A stretch of DNA of 64,000 nt. Origin: Flavobacterium sp. UBA7663 (GTDB taxonomy: Bacteria > Bacteroidota > Bacteroidia > Flavobacteriales > Flavobacteriaceae). The stretch spans positions 232,957-296,956 of the forward strand of contig NZ_DLHR01000015.1 of assembly GCF_002483315.1 (NCBI RefSeq). Reading direction: 5' to 3'. This document shows positions 1-9,416 of this stretch, piece by piece (within the stretch, counting starts at the first letter, position 1; each line of letters begins with the position of its first letter). The position numbers and the translations under genes were made by a program. The notes below the pieces were generated by a model. It was not told the origin of the DNA, ran no database searches, and saw only the letters and a list, made by a program, of their open reading frames with translations.

Positions 1-57
1 ACCCGAATGTTTTATTTTCGAATGTGGATATTCTGGAGTTAAAAAAGCAACGTGCAT
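1..57 (-). CDS. Glycosyltransferase, N-terminal fragment cut by the window edge
   Basis: Only the first 19 codons lie in the window. They read MHVAFLTPEYPHSKIKHSG from an ATG at 57 and stay open to base 1. The pattern (M-x-[IV]-AFLTPEYPH, then a Ser-Gly run) is the usual opening of GT4/GT5-type GT-B glycosyltransferases, where the first beta strand leads into a glycine-rich donor loop. The start lies three bases after the stop of the SGNH gene at 61-945, so it appears to be the next gene of the polysaccharide operon. Family assignment from 19 residues is inference. Confidence 0.6.
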   Translation of the reverse strand, partial: MHVAFLTPEYPHSKIKHSG

Positions 58-60
58 GAG

Positions 61-945
61 TTAGGGGTTTTTAATTTCTTTACAAAAGGCTAAAGTACAA
101 AAAGTTCTGCCTTTACTATTCACGTGAATGTTATCATAAAACAACTCTTCGGGTAAAATTGTCGAATGATTGATTATTTTAAAATCTTTTGTGTTTGGAA
201 AAATGACATTTTTTCTATGAATAGGTGATTGATATACGATCAAATCAATTCCCTTTTGTTTGCAAAGTTTTTTAATCTTTAAAAATGAAGGATTTAGATA
301 GCTTGTTTCAATATTAGTATCAATTCCTTTTTCTATATGATTTGCAATTTGGGGATACGTGTAGTTTCCTTTTTCATCAAATCTATTTCTTTTGTTAGGT
401 TTTAAAAAGGCATATATTGAAGGATAAAATAGTTCGTTATTATAATAGCTTACTCCTAAAATAGGCATGAACTTAGAATAAGTAAGTACTTTTAATCCAT
501 TTTGCTCCATTTTATCGTAATAATTATAAACCAAAGTATCTTGAACTTCCGTTAAAAAACGATAATCATTATTATTTAATTCGTTTACCGGATTTTGTAA
601 ATCTCCAGGAGTAACACACAAAATCAGTTGGTCTGTAGTTTTTCCCAAAGAAAGAAAATACTGTAACATCAAATAATGAGAACTCAAAGAAGTGTCGTCC
701 ATACTAATGTTTAATCCAGAAGTATTTAAGGTTTTATCAATCAACTTAGTGTCTAATGTAGTTAATCCTGTACTAGAGCCTAAAACTACATAATCAAAAT
801 GGGTTTCTTTGACACCATTTTTTACAAACTGATTTTTATACAATTGCGACTTTCCTAAAACATAAAGAGATAAATAAGCAATGCCGTTTCCAATCAAAAG
901 AATGAAAAAAGTATAAATGGCTATTTTGGTTAGAAACTTCTTCAT
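61..945 (-). CDS. SGNH-like membrane-anchored protein, partner of MBOAT acyltransferase
   Basis: 294-residue protein with one N-terminal membrane segment (about residues 8-30) and an extracytoplasmic domain. An SGNH block-I-like motif LGSSTG places a candidate nucleophile at Ser58, and a block-V-like Asp-x-x-His sits in DNIHVNSKG near the C terminus. This fold is known from AlgJ/AlgX- and DltD-like proteins, which work with membrane-bound O-acyltransferases to acetylate exported glycans. The ATG overlaps the stop of the upstream MBOAT gene by one base (TAATG), so the two are probably translationally coupled. Enzyme activity is inferred from fold motifs and context. Confidence 0.7.
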   Translation of the reverse strand: MKKFLTKIAIYTFFILLIGNGIAYLSLYVLGKSQLYKNQFVKNGVKETHFDYVVLGSSTGLTTLDTKLIDKTLNTSGLNISMDDTSLSSHYLMLQYFLSLGKTTDQLILCVTPGDLQNPVNELNNNDYRFLTEVQDTLVYNYYDKMEQNGLKVLTYSKFMPILGVSYYNNELFYPSIYAFLKPNKRNRFDEKGNYTYPQIANHIEKGIDTNIETSYLNPSFLKIKKLCKQKGIDLIVYQSPIHRKNVIFPNTKDFKIINHSTILPEELFYDNIHVNSKGRTFCTLAFCKEIKNP

Positions 946-2372
946 TAAAATTGGAAATAAATAAAGTCCATTTGATTTTTAAAACTTCCCATAAAGAAAA
1001 TCAACAATACTAAAAGTAAAGCACCAAAAGCTGAAACTTCAGGTAATTCTCTTTTTTTGATGACCCAAAATAATTCTTGTAGAGATAAAATTCCGACAGC
1101 CAAAACACTTAAACCGAAAATCATCAAATTAGCATTGGTTTTATAGAATAAGGATAACCCTAAACTTTTCAATTCGAACATATGTGCTAAATATTGAAAA
1201 GCATCTGAAATAGAATCGGCTCTAAAAAACACCCAACCGATACATACAACTAAAAACGTAACTCCAATTTTAGCAAAATCGAGCCAACCATAGGATTTAG
1301 TAATCAAGTGACTTCTGTTTAGGTTGAATAGCAATAAAGGCAAAAACAGTAAAGCATGAAATAAACCCCAAACTACATAGGTCCAATTGGCACCATGCCA
1401 AAAACCACTTACCAAAAAGATAATCATTACATTTCTAATTTGAAACCATTGTGAACCTTTTGAGCCACCAAGTGGAATATAAATATAATCGCGAAACCAA
1501 GTGGATAACGAAATGTGCCAACGACGCCAAAACTCGGCAATATCACGTGAAAAGTAGGGAAACTTAAAATTCACCATTAAATCAAATCCAAAAAGCTTAG
1601 AAATTCCTATTGCCATATCAGAATACCCAGAGAAATCACCATAAATCTGAAAAGCAAAGAAAACCATTCCAACAAACAATTCGCCACTAGAATACGCTTC
1701 AGGATTTTCAAAAATTTTATTTACAAAAAATGCGCAATTATCTGCAACCACGACTTTTTTGAACATTCCCCAAATAATCAATTTGACACCATCCACCGCA
1801 TTTTGATAATCAAAAGCTCGTTTTTTATAAAACTGCGGTAATAAATGAGACGCTCTTTCGATAGGTCCCGCTACTAACTGTGGAAAAAACGTAACGAAAG
1901 CGGCAAAATCGATAAAACTTTTTGTGGGTTGCATTTCCTTTCGATACACATCAATTGTGTAGCTCAAGGTTTGGAAGGTATAAAACGAAATTCCTACAGG
2001 AAGTATAATATTTAGCGTACTAGCTTCCATAGTAATTCCTACACTTGACCAAGCTTCTATCCAGCTTGCCACAAAGAAATTGTAGTATTTAAAAAAACCT
2101 AGCATTCCTAAATTACCCACTAAACTAATTCCTAAAAGGAATTTTCGTTTTTTAGCAATGTCTGTTTTTCCTAATTGTATAGCAATAAAATAATCTAAAA
2201 AAGTACTAGCGATAATTAAGGATAAAAAACGCCAATCCCACCAACCATAGAAAATATAACTAGCCACCAATAACAATACATTTTGTGCTCGTAATTGGTT
2301 TTTAAAAACAAACCAATACAAGAAAAAAACAGTAGGTAGAAAAAGTAAAAATTCTATCGAGTTAAAAAGCAT
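945..2372 (-). CDS. MBOAT family O-acyltransferase (AlgI-like)
   Basis: 475-residue polytopic membrane protein. It carries the MBOAT hallmarks: the FWRRWHISLSTWFRDYIYIP motif and, downstream, SGFWHGANW with the presumed catalytic His at residue 326. Members move acyl groups (usually acetyl from acetyl-CoA) across the membrane to a glycan or to a partner protein. The SGNH protein directly downstream is the expected partner, as in AlgI/AlgJ. It is closely similar to the second MBOAT at 3254-4687, with the same length class and the same C-terminal FIYFQF ending, so the two pairs look like a tandem duplication. The acyl group and target sugar cannot be read from sequence. Confidence 0.9.
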   Translation of the reverse strand: MLFNSIEFLLFLPTVFFLYWFVFKNQLRAQNVLLLVASYIFYGWWDWRFLSLIIASTFLDYFIAIQLGKTDIAKKRKFLLGISLVGNLGMLGFFKYYNFFVASWIEAWSSVGITMEASTLNIILPVGISFYTFQTLSYTIDVYRKEMQPTKSFIDFAAFVTFFPQLVAGPIERASHLLPQFYKKRAFDYQNAVDGVKLIIWGMFKKVVVADNCAFFVNKIFENPEAYSSGELFVGMVFFAFQIYGDFSGYSDMAIGISKLFGFDLMVNFKFPYFSRDIAEFWRRWHISLSTWFRDYIYIPLGGSKGSQWFQIRNVMIIFLVSGFWHGANWTYVVWGLFHALLFLPLLLFNLNRSHLITKSYGWLDFAKIGVTFLVVCIGWVFFRADSISDAFQYLAHMFELKSLGLSLFYKTNANLMIFGLSVLAVGILSLQELFWVIKKRELPEVSAFGALLLVLLIFFMGSFKNQMDFIYFQF

Positions 2373-2375
2373 GTA

Positions 2376-3254
2376 CTATTTTTTAAATAAGTCTTCAATA
2401 ATTTTAGTGGTGTACAATCGCGCTCCTTTATCATTCAAATGTCCGCACGAAGAAAAGTATTGATCTCCTTCTACTACCTGTTCATATTCTTTGATTTCGG
2501 GATACAATGCTTTCACTTTTTTAAAATAGTCCATTCCATTTACATTAGAACACATAGGAGTCGTTACCGCTATCAAATTGATATTATTAGCTTTACAAAT
2601 TTGCTTAATTTCTTCGAAATAACGGTTACGTAAAGGCACTAAACTTTCAATATTATTTTTCATGTTGGCTTTTGGGTTAAACCCTAACGGGTAATAGCCA
2701 TTGTTTGCTAGCGTATTTGTTGGTTCATTTAGCAATGTTTTATACCAAGCTCGAAAACCTACTTTCGCATCAAACTGTATGTAACGATAAAACGGTACAT
2801 AATACAATTCTGTAAAATCTGGTTCGTTTTTAAAATGTTCTGTAATAGTTTCTGATTGATGCATAAACGGCATAAAGCGACCGAAAGTACCATCATCGCA
2901 TTTTTCGTTGGACAGATTTAAATCCGTTTCAACAATGATATTTTTTATTTTCCAATCGCGTTCTATCATTAATTTTAGTAGCAAAGAAGTTTCAAACAAG
3001 TGTGCGCCACTCATTCCATAATTAAAGGTTTTCAATCCTTCTTTTTCAAACAATTCCGAAACAAAATGATTATTGGCTCTTGATGTTCCTAAAATAATCA
3101 CATCGTAATTATGGGGTTTCGAATTGATAACATTTTCCACTTTATTTCGAGTTTCCGATTGTGCAAAAACTGTGGTGTAAATAAAATCCAATACAAAAGC
3201 AGAAAGCAAAAGCATTAACAAAATTTTTCCGATAAAGACTAAAAACTGTTTCAT
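2376..3254 (-). CDS. SGNH-like membrane-anchored protein, second copy
   Basis: 292 residues with an N-terminal membrane anchor (about residues 5-28). A block-I-like LGTSRA gives candidate nucleophile Ser58, the same position as in the copy at 61-945, and GHLNDKGARLY near the C terminus supplies the block-V His. Length, domain layout and gene position match the first SGNH protein, but the sequences have diverged considerably. The start overlaps the stop of the upstream MBOAT (TAATG at 3254), and the stop lies four bases before the next MBOAT start. It probably acts outside the membrane in polysaccharide O-acylation with the adjoining MBOAT; this is inference. Confidence 0.7.
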   Translation of the reverse strand: MKQFLVFIGKILLMLLLSAFVLDFIYTTVFAQSETRNKVENVINSKPHNYDVIILGTSRANNHFVSELFEKEGLKTFNYGMSGAHLFETSLLLKLMIERDWKIKNIIVETDLNLSNEKCDDGTFGRFMPFMHQSETITEHFKNEPDFTELYYVPFYRYIQFDAKVGFRAWYKTLLNEPTNTLANNGYYPLGFNPKANMKNNIESLVPLRNRYFEEIKQICKANNINLIAVTTPMCSNVNGMDYFKKVKALYPEIKEYEQVVEGDQYFSSCGHLNDKGARLYTTKIIEDLFKK

Positions 3255-4687
3255 TAGAATTGGAAATAAATAAATTCTTTATAATCGGAATATACTCCTA
3301 AAGCTAACAAGGTCATAATAGCTAACGTCACTTTTATCAAACTTGCTTTCCCTGACAAAGGTTCTACTTTGGAACGATTGAACCATTCTACCAATACAAA
3401 AACCACTACTAAAAGTAGTAATTCAAAGTTGTATCGTTCATTACTCAAATACTGCGAATCAAATTGGAAATCGGTCACCATTTTTTGGATATACCCAATG
3501 GCTTCAGTAATTGATTTGGCTCTAAAGAAAATCCAAGCAATTGTGGTTAAAGCAAATGTGCCTAAAATATTTAAAATGGTTTTTACACTGCTTAGATTCC
3601 AACCCATCTCGATGTCGCCCATATTGGAGCGATTTTTATTTTGAAGTAAAAGAGGCAAGAAATAAATCGCATTCAACAATCCCCAAACAATAAACGTCCA
3701 GTTTGCGCCATGCCAAAAACCGCTCACCAAAAAGATGATGAAGGTGTTTCTCACTTTCATCCACATTCCACCTTGACTACCACCCAAAGGTATGTACAAA
3801 TAATCACGGAACCATGATGATAACGAAATGTGCCAACGACGCCAAAACTCTGCAATATCACGAGAAAAATAAGGGTAATTAAAATTCTTTAATAAATCGA
3901 TTCCAAACAATTTAGAGGTTCCTAGTGCAATATCGGAATACCCAGAGAAATCTCCATAAATTTGGAAAGCGAAGTAAATAGCGCCTAAAATTAACGACAA
4001 CGAATTCATGGATTCGTAATTATCAAAAACAGCATTAGCATACGTAGCACAACTGTCTGCAATAACTACTTTTTTAACAAATCCCCAAATGATTTGATAA
4101 ACACCTTCTTTGGCTTTTTCAAAATTAAAATGGCGTTTGATTTTTACCTGCGGCAATAAATGCGTAGCTCTTTCAATTGGTCCAGCTACTAAAAGTGGAA
4201 AGTAACTTACGAACAATGAATAGTCTATAAAATTGCGTTCTGCGGTGATGCGTTTGTAATAAATATCAATTACATATGATAAGCCATGAAACGTATAAAA
4301 GGATATTCCAACAGGAAGAATCAATTTCAATAAAACTGGATTGGTTTGAAATCCCAAACCATTTAATAATTCGGTAAAAGATTGTGCAAAGAAATCATAG
4401 TATTTGAAAACACCTAAAAACCCTAAGTTGATTCCAATAGTCAACCACAACCACAACTTGCGCTTTTTATCCGAAGTACTGTTCTCCATCATAATAGCAC
4501 TGAAGTAATCCAACAAGGTTGAAAAAACCAGTAAAAATAGAAAACGCCAATCCCAACACGAGTAAAAGTAATAACTCGCGACAATTAGAACAGTATTCTG
4601 AGTAGTTTTGTTTTTAGCAAAAACAAACCAATATAAAATAAAAACAATTGGTAAAAATATAGCGAAGGATAAGGAATTGAAAAACAT
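3254..4687 (-). CDS. MBOAT family O-acyltransferase, second copy
   Basis: 477-residue polytopic membrane protein with FWRRWHISLSSWFRDYLYIP and SGFWHGANW, the presumed catalytic His again at residue 326. It is the paralogue of the protein encoded at 945-2372. Conserved blocks such as LVAGPIERATHLLPQ and FQIYGDFSGYSDIALG are shared nearly unchanged. It probably feeds acyl groups to the SGNH protein encoded immediately downstream. Two pairs in tandem could acylate two sugar positions, or one pair could be a spare; sequence alone does not decide. Confidence 0.9.
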   Translation of the reverse strand: MFFNSLSFAIFLPIVFILYWFVFAKNKTTQNTVLIVASYYFYSCWDWRFLFLLVFSTLLDYFSAIMMENSTSDKKRKLWLWLTIGINLGFLGVFKYYDFFAQSFTELLNGLGFQTNPVLLKLILPVGISFYTFHGLSYVIDIYYKRITAERNFIDYSLFVSYFPLLVAGPIERATHLLPQVKIKRHFNFEKAKEGVYQIIWGFVKKVVIADSCATYANAVFDNYESMNSLSLILGAIYFAFQIYGDFSGYSDIALGTSKLFGIDLLKNFNYPYFSRDIAEFWRRWHISLSSWFRDYLYIPLGGSQGGMWMKVRNTFIIFLVSGFWHGANWTFIVWGLLNAIYFLPLLLQNKNRSNMGDIEMGWNLSSVKTILNILGTFALTTIAWIFFRAKSITEAIGYIQKMVTDFQFDSQYLSNERYNFELLLLVVVFVLVEWFNRSKVEPLSGKASLIKVTLAIMTLLALGVYSDYKEFIYFQF

Positions 4688-4688
4688 A

Positions 4689-6098
4689 CTATTTTTTTAC
4701 AATTGCATTAATACCTTCCCAAATATTTTCAGAAGCTTTTGTTGGTTGAGTTCCTACAACCACATCAAACCATTTTTTCCCAACAGGAACATTCGATTGT
4801 TTTCCGTCTAAAATATCTTTTACAATAGTCGTCAATTCTTTTTTATTATAAACAAACAAGGCTGCTTCTTTATTTGGCATCGAACGGAAATGAATGTACT
4901 TGTAATTTTGTCCAATATCGCGAATTCCTTTTTTTAATTGTGGTTGTTCATAATCAAAAAATAAACACGATTTGTCATGTGCTACAAAATCAAAAACCAT
5001 TGAAGAGGCTATGTTACCAACAAATTCAGTGTGGTGACAAATATTAGCTTGTAATGCAAAATCTTCTTTTGTAGGCATAATTTCGTTCCAACTCCTTCCT
5101 ACTGGTCGCCATAAAGGATCAATAGAAACAATAACATCTTGATACTGTTGTAAGACAGCATCGTATCGATTCGTAAAATCTACAGGACATTTTCTGTAAA
5201 TAATACCCAAGTTATATCCTTGTTGGTTTAACTCACGAACTGAAATCGCTAAATCTTCTAAATAATATTGATCTAAAGGTGATGTTACAATATCATCTCC
5301 CGAAAAACAAATGTATTTTTTTTCTAAATCTAAATGATGTGACTTATAAAAATCTTCTTTTGATTGCAATAAACTCGTATCGAAATGGCTTTCAAATTGT
5401 GGTGTTCCTGTAACAAAAACTTGCTCTGGTTGTACATACGGACAATATTGAAGCAATTCTTTTTTCATATAATCGCTCCACACAAAATAAAAATCGGGTT
5501 CAATTAAGGTAGTAGCTTTAGGTAAATTATCCCATGAAAAAATAAAGGAAGCCGTAGGAATTCCTAAATCTTGAGCCGCCAAAATAGGCGCAATAGCTTG
5601 AGTAGGTCGTGGGTTTGTACAAAAAACGATATCTGGTTTTTGCTCTAGTAATTGTTTTTTACAATACTCGTATTTAGAGGTACTTCTTTCTAACTTTTTA
5701 ATTTTAGTTCTAATGCTTTCTACTCCTTTTTCAGTCGATTTTGTAGCTACTAAAAAATCGACATTTAAACTTTTAATGATATTTTTTATTCCCTTATAAG
5801 ATTGTGGAAAATTATAAGTATTGTAAACGGTTTCGTTGAATTTTTTATCAAAAACGTTTAACTCACAACGCTTTCTGGCGCGAGTATATACGGTAGTCCA
5901 AGGATGCAATTGATGATTTGTAATGTTTACTTCATCGTATCCTAATTCTTCTTTGATTTTAAATGGCGTATTATTCCAATACACAATTTCATATCCTAAA
6001 GCGGTACCAATAGCATTAAAATTGGTTAAAGCGAAATTACGCAAACCTACACCATCAGGTAAAAAAATAAAGGCTTTTTTACTCATTTTCAAATTCAT
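4689..6098 (-). CDS. GT-B-like glycosyltransferase, specificity unknown
   Basis: 469 residues, no membrane segment. The N-terminal half opens with KAFIFLPDGVGLRNFALTNF, which looks like a nucleotide-binding fold beginning. The second half (KKYICFSGDDIVTS, IYRKCPVDF and a late IASSMVFDFVAHDKSCLFFDY block) resembles the donor-binding half of UDP-glycosyltransferases and CDP-glycerol-type transferases. I do not recognise a characterised homologue. An internal ATG at 6086 (MSKKAF) is an alternative start. A promoter-like TATATTTG lies just upstream at 6110-6117, so the gene may start its own transcript. Its stop is followed after one base by the MBOAT start. Function is inferred from fold and location. 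Confidence 0.6.
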   Translation of the reverse strand: MNLKMSKKAFIFLPDGVGLRNFALTNFNAIGTALGYEIVYWNNTPFKIKEELGYDEVNITNHQLHPWTTVYTRARKRCELNVFDKKFNETVYNTYNFPQSYKGIKNIIKSLNVDFLVATKSTEKGVESIRTKIKKLERSTSKYEYCKKQLLEQKPDIVFCTNPRPTQAIAPILAAQDLGIPTASFIFSWDNLPKATTLIEPDFYFVWSDYMKKELLQYCPYVQPEQVFVTGTPQFESHFDTSLLQSKEDFYKSHHLDLEKKYICFSGDDIVTSPLDQYYLEDLAISVRELNQQGYNLGIIYRKCPVDFTNRYDAVLQQYQDVIVSIDPLWRPVGRSWNEIMPTKEDFALQANICHHTEFVGNIASSMVFDFVAHDKSCLFFDYEQPQLKKGIRDIGQNYKYIHFRSMPNKEAALFVYNKKELTTIVKDILDGKQSNVPVGKKWFDVVVGTQPTKASENIWEGINAIVKK

Positions 6099-6109
6099 TA
6101 AATAGAGGG

Positions 6110-6117
6110 CAAATATA
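6110..6117 (-). promoter_or_regulatory. Candidate -7 box before the GT-B gene
   Basis: Reads TATATTTG on the minus strand, a full match to the Bacteroidota -7 consensus TAnnTTTG, 12 bases before the annotated ATG at 6098. I find no TTG at the usual 19-21 base distance upstream, so support is partial. Confidence 0.4.
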
Positions 6118-6149
6118 GTATTTCCAAAAAGAAATTAAGAACTTAATTA

Positions 6150-7634
6150 CTATGTATTTAGAAATGGATTTGGATATTCTTGGATAGATTCCGTTTGATT
6201 TGAACTTTTCAAACTGTGAATACAAGAAGCAACATCATTTAAAAATGGCTCCTCTTCGGGATTAAAATAGTAAACCAATTTATCATCAATATATTGAGAA
6301 AACATTTCTTTACCAATGTTATTAATCAATATAGTTGGAACACCTAAAAGATGAGCTTCAATTAAACAACCTGAAAAATTGGTTATATGCACAATCGAAG
6401 AAAGTAATGCTTTTGGCAATGGAGTATCATCAATTGAACTTTGAATGATTGTTTTATCTTCAATTTGATTTTGAATTAAAAATGCTTTTATTTCTTCTAT
6501 TTGAATGTAATTTCTAGGATGCAATCGTAATATCCATTGAAATGGTAACTCTTTTATTAATTGAATAATTTTTGGCGTTAACATATCTTGAATTTCAAAA
6601 GGAAATGTTTGTAAACTGTAAATAATAGTGTTGCTCTCGCTTCTTTCAAAATGATTATGCTTCAACCAATAATTAACGAATGGCTGTCCCACCACTTTTG
6701 CAATACTCTTATTTTTATAACACCATTTTTCAATATTCATTTTTGAGAATTCATCCCAATTCCAAAATTCTTTTGGCAATAAATCATATCCTTCTAATGG
6801 AAACTTAGTCCATGCTGAAAAAACCATGTGAATATTCGTTTGCGGACCGTGCTGAAAATCAACCGTTTTTATTCCCATTTGATTTGCGGTTAAAAGAGCT
6901 GCATACAAATCGTCATAACCATAGAAACCTAAAAAAACTAATGTTTTAGGCTGTGTCTTCTTATAAAATCTTCTAAAGAAAGGTTGCAAAGCAATAACTC
7001 GTCTAGACCAGTTTTTTAAATCTGAAACCGAGAATCGCAACAAATCCAATCGGATAGGTAATTGTTTTAAATAGACATAAAAATCATCATAATTTTCTAA
7101 AGAAATAGTATCATTTTTAGGTGTAAACTTTTCTTTAAACTTTAATAAATTCTTATAATTTCTTACTTCTTGTTCTAAAGAAACAACAGCTTCTTTATTA
7201 AAAGTATTAGGATAGACTTTTTGATATTCTACATTATAAACCTCATTTTTAAGATGGTGAATATCCACTAAAGAATCATAAAATCGATTAAAATAAAGTC
7301 CGTTTTGCTTTACCCTATGAATGTGTGAACCATATAACAAATGTGATTTCTTTTTTAAACTAAAAAAGAACATATTCAACTTAAAAAAAGAAGAAAAAAT
7401 TAGAAAGAGTTTAGAAAATATCGTTTTTTTTGAACTAGAACCGTGCTTAACATCAGAAGTTGTTTCCTCTTTTTCTAGCTTTTTATTCATCATCATTAAA
7501 AGATGAATGTAAAGTTTAATTCGGAGATAAGGCCATATTTTGATATGATTTACTTCCCATTTTTCAACTGGCCATTTTTCTTCAATATGAAGAATGATTT
7601 TTTTAATTTCGTCTTGGGAACTGATGCTATTCAT
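6150..7634 (-). CDS. GT-B-like glycan transferase (capsule/CDP-glycerol-transferase-like)
   Basis: 494 residues. The central part carries VFLGFYGYDDLYAALL followed by TVDFQHGPQTN, a QHG block seen in capsule polysaccharide and surface-carbohydrate transferases. The last third has WILRLHPRNYI and ITNFSGCLIEAHLLGVPTIL, the donor-site pattern of CDP-glycerol- and KpsS-like GT-B enzymes. It lies two bases downstream of a pyruvyl transferase gene and close to the nonulosonic-acid genes, so a CMP-activated donor is possible but is inference only. The first hundred residues include a basic, hydrophobic stretch near residues 70-100 that may bind membrane. Confidence 0.6.
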   Translation of the reverse strand: MNSISSQDEIKKIILHIEEKWPVEKWEVNHIKIWPYLRIKLYIHLLMMMNKKLEKEETTSDVKHGSSSKKTIFSKLFLIFSSFFKLNMFFFSLKKKSHLLYGSHIHRVKQNGLYFNRFYDSLVDIHHLKNEVYNVEYQKVYPNTFNKEAVVSLEQEVRNYKNLLKFKEKFTPKNDTISLENYDDFYVYLKQLPIRLDLLRFSVSDLKNWSRRVIALQPFFRRFYKKTQPKTLVFLGFYGYDDLYAALLTANQMGIKTVDFQHGPQTNIHMVFSAWTKFPLEGYDLLPKEFWNWDEFSKMNIEKWCYKNKSIAKVVGQPFVNYWLKHNHFERSESNTIIYSLQTFPFEIQDMLTPKIIQLIKELPFQWILRLHPRNYIQIEEIKAFLIQNQIEDKTIIQSSIDDTPLPKALLSSIVHITNFSGCLIEAHLLGVPTILINNIGKEMFSQYIDDKLVYYFNPEEEPFLNDVASCIHSLKSSNQTESIQEYPNPFLNT

Positions 7635-7635
7635 A

Positions 7636-8454
7636 TCAATTTTTAAAAGGACAAACTTGCATTAATCCATTTCTTAAATCTTCTAATACTTGAGGATTTG
7701 GCAATGAAACATATTGTTCAAACAAGCCGCTCATTTCTTCATTAGTGTAAGCTTCCATTTTTATTTCGGGATGATAAAATGGAATTTGAACCGATTCCAA
7801 GTAATCTTGATATTTGATATCATCACCAAAAACTTTGTCTGAAAATTTTTGCCAAACAGCCGGAATCCCATAAGTATGAGCAATAATTACACCGTGCAAG
7901 GAAGAAGAAATTATTCTTTCACATTGTAAAAATTCGATTGTTTTAGACTCAATATCATTAGTCATCATATCTATTAAATGAATATCAGGTCTGTTTTCAA
8001 ACCACTTCTCTACTACTTTATAATCGTTGTAATGCGGAACGATGCCGTATTGATATTTCTTTTCTACTTTCGGATTAAAATAACGAGGCAATAACAAAGC
8101 AGGATCACCATAAATTGCTGGCACTTCATAACCTAAATCCATTAAATACTTTCGGGTTTGAGGACCTCGAACTGCTAAAAATTTAGCATTTTTAATTTTA
8201 ATTTCCTTATTGATAATGCCACTTCCCCAAACGATACATTTATGATTTACATTAGCTAAAATGCTTCCAATAGTTACATAAATGGGTGAGAAGAAATCTA
8301 AAAAAGAAAACTTTTTAGGCCAAGCAAAAACCACTTTTTTACCCGATATTTTTTCCACTAAAAATTTACCCAAGACATCCCCATAATTTTCTTTGGATTT
8401 GCCTTGGATAATTTTTTCGTTCCACCAAAATAATCGGATGGTATTTTTAAGCAT
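7636..8454 (-). CDS. Polysaccharide pyruvyl transferase family protein
   Basis: 272 residues with the family pattern: NYGDVLGKFLVEKISGKKV at the N terminus, then CIVWGSGIINKE, FLAVRGPQTRKYL and IYGDPALLLPRYF, and later ERIISSSLHGVIIAHTYGIPA. Members transfer pyruvate from phosphoenolpyruvate to a sugar hydroxyl pair, giving an acidic ketal. A clear paralogue lies at 13851-14672, and the two flank the nonulosonic-acid genes and three glycosyltransferases. Some family members act on lipid-linked sugars and others move sugars instead, so the exact acceptor is open. Confidence 0.8.
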   Translation of the reverse strand: MLKNTIRLFWWNEKIIQGKSKENYGDVLGKFLVEKISGKKVVFAWPKKFSFLDFFSPIYVTIGSILANVNHKCIVWGSGIINKEIKIKNAKFLAVRGPQTRKYLMDLGYEVPAIYGDPALLLPRYFNPKVEKKYQYGIVPHYNDYKVVEKWFENRPDIHLIDMMTNDIESKTIEFLQCERIISSSLHGVIIAHTYGIPAVWQKFSDKVFGDDIKYQDYLESVQIPFYHPEIKMEAYTNEEMSGLFEQYVSLPNPQVLEDLRNGLMQVCPFKN

Positions 8455-8459
8455 AAAAA

Positions 8460-9341
8460 TTATACTTTTTTATTTTTCAACTTATCGCGTTGTACTTGCT
8501 CAATTGGTAAAATATCTTGACTTTTAAAGCTAAGTGCTTTACTAACCGCTTTTAAATCACGACATAATTTACGTAAACCTTCTGGTTCTAAAGATGCTGC
8601 ATGATCAGTACCTTTCCAAGTTCTATCAATTGTATAATGGCGTTCAATAACATTTGCTCCTAAAGTATAAGCAGCAACGTCAACTGCAATTCCTAAATGA
8701 TGTCCAGAAAAACCAATATGTTTTACTTTGTCTCCATATTTTTCAATCAATAAATTGATATCTAATAAGCAAACATCTTCAAATGGAACTGGATATCCAG
8801 AAGTACAATTGTATAATACTAAATCTTTATTTCTACCTTTTTCGATGAAAAAGTTAACCAATTCATCAGCTTCTCCTTTAGTAGTCATTCCAGTTGAAAT
8901 GTGAATTTCTCCTTTATAGTTATCACATAACCAACCTAACATATCGTAATTGTTGTTACATGCAGAAGGAATTTTTATATACTCTGGATTCAAAGATGCA
9001 ATTTCTTTAGCTGAAGTAGTATCCCAAACTGAAGTTGAATACACAATACCGATTTCCTCACAATACGCTTTTAATTCAGCGTGTTGATTAACATCAAATT
9101 CTAAATATTCTCTATGTGCACCATAAGTATCTCCATAAGAGTTTGCAGGATTAGGGTGTGGCGCATTGTATTGATCCTCAGTCAATAATTCTTTATTGTT
9201 ACGTTTCTGAAATTTTACTGAATCCGCATTACAAAATATTTTAGCTATTTTGATTAATTCTTTTGCGATTTCCATTTCACCTTTATGGTTACAACCAATT
9301 TCGGCAATTACGTAAGGTTTTTTATATTCTGTCATTTTCAT
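8460..9341 (-). CDS. neuB: Nonulosonic acid synthase (NeuB family) lacking the SAF domain
   Basis: 293 residues. It condenses phosphoenolpyruvate with a hexose or N-acetylhexosamine to form a nine-carbon 2-keto acid such as sialic acid or KDN. Family blocks are present: YVIAEIGCNHKG (residues 10-21), SVKFQKR, HISTGMTTKGE, GFSGHHLGIAVDVAAYTLGA and ERHYTIDRTWKGTDHAAS. Typical NeuB proteins have about 340-350 residues and end in a SAF (antifreeze-like) domain that caps the active site; this one stops after the TIM barrel. The next upstream gene is a CMP-sialate synthetase fused to a phosphatase, so a phosphorylated substrate and product (9-phosphate) are plausible, but this is inferred. An ATG two codons inside (9335) is an alternative start. 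Confidence 0.85.
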   Translation of the reverse strand: MKMTEYKKPYVIAEIGCNHKGEMEIAKELIKIAKIFCNADSVKFQKRNNKELLTEDQYNAPHPNPANSYGDTYGAHREYLEFDVNQHAELKAYCEEIGIVYSTSVWDTTSAKEIASLNPEYIKIPSACNNNYDMLGWLCDNYKGEIHISTGMTTKGEADELVNFFIEKGRNKDLVLYNCTSGYPVPFEDVCLLDINLLIEKYGDKVKHIGFSGHHLGIAVDVAAYTLGANVIERHYTIDRTWKGTDHAASLEPEGLRKLCRDLKAVSKALSFKSQDILPIEQVQRDKLKNKKV

Positions 9342-9416
9342 TCTATTAGAAAGGCAAAGAAAAATAATTTTATCGAATAATCACAACTAATCACTGTTAA
9401 TCTTCAGTTATTTATG

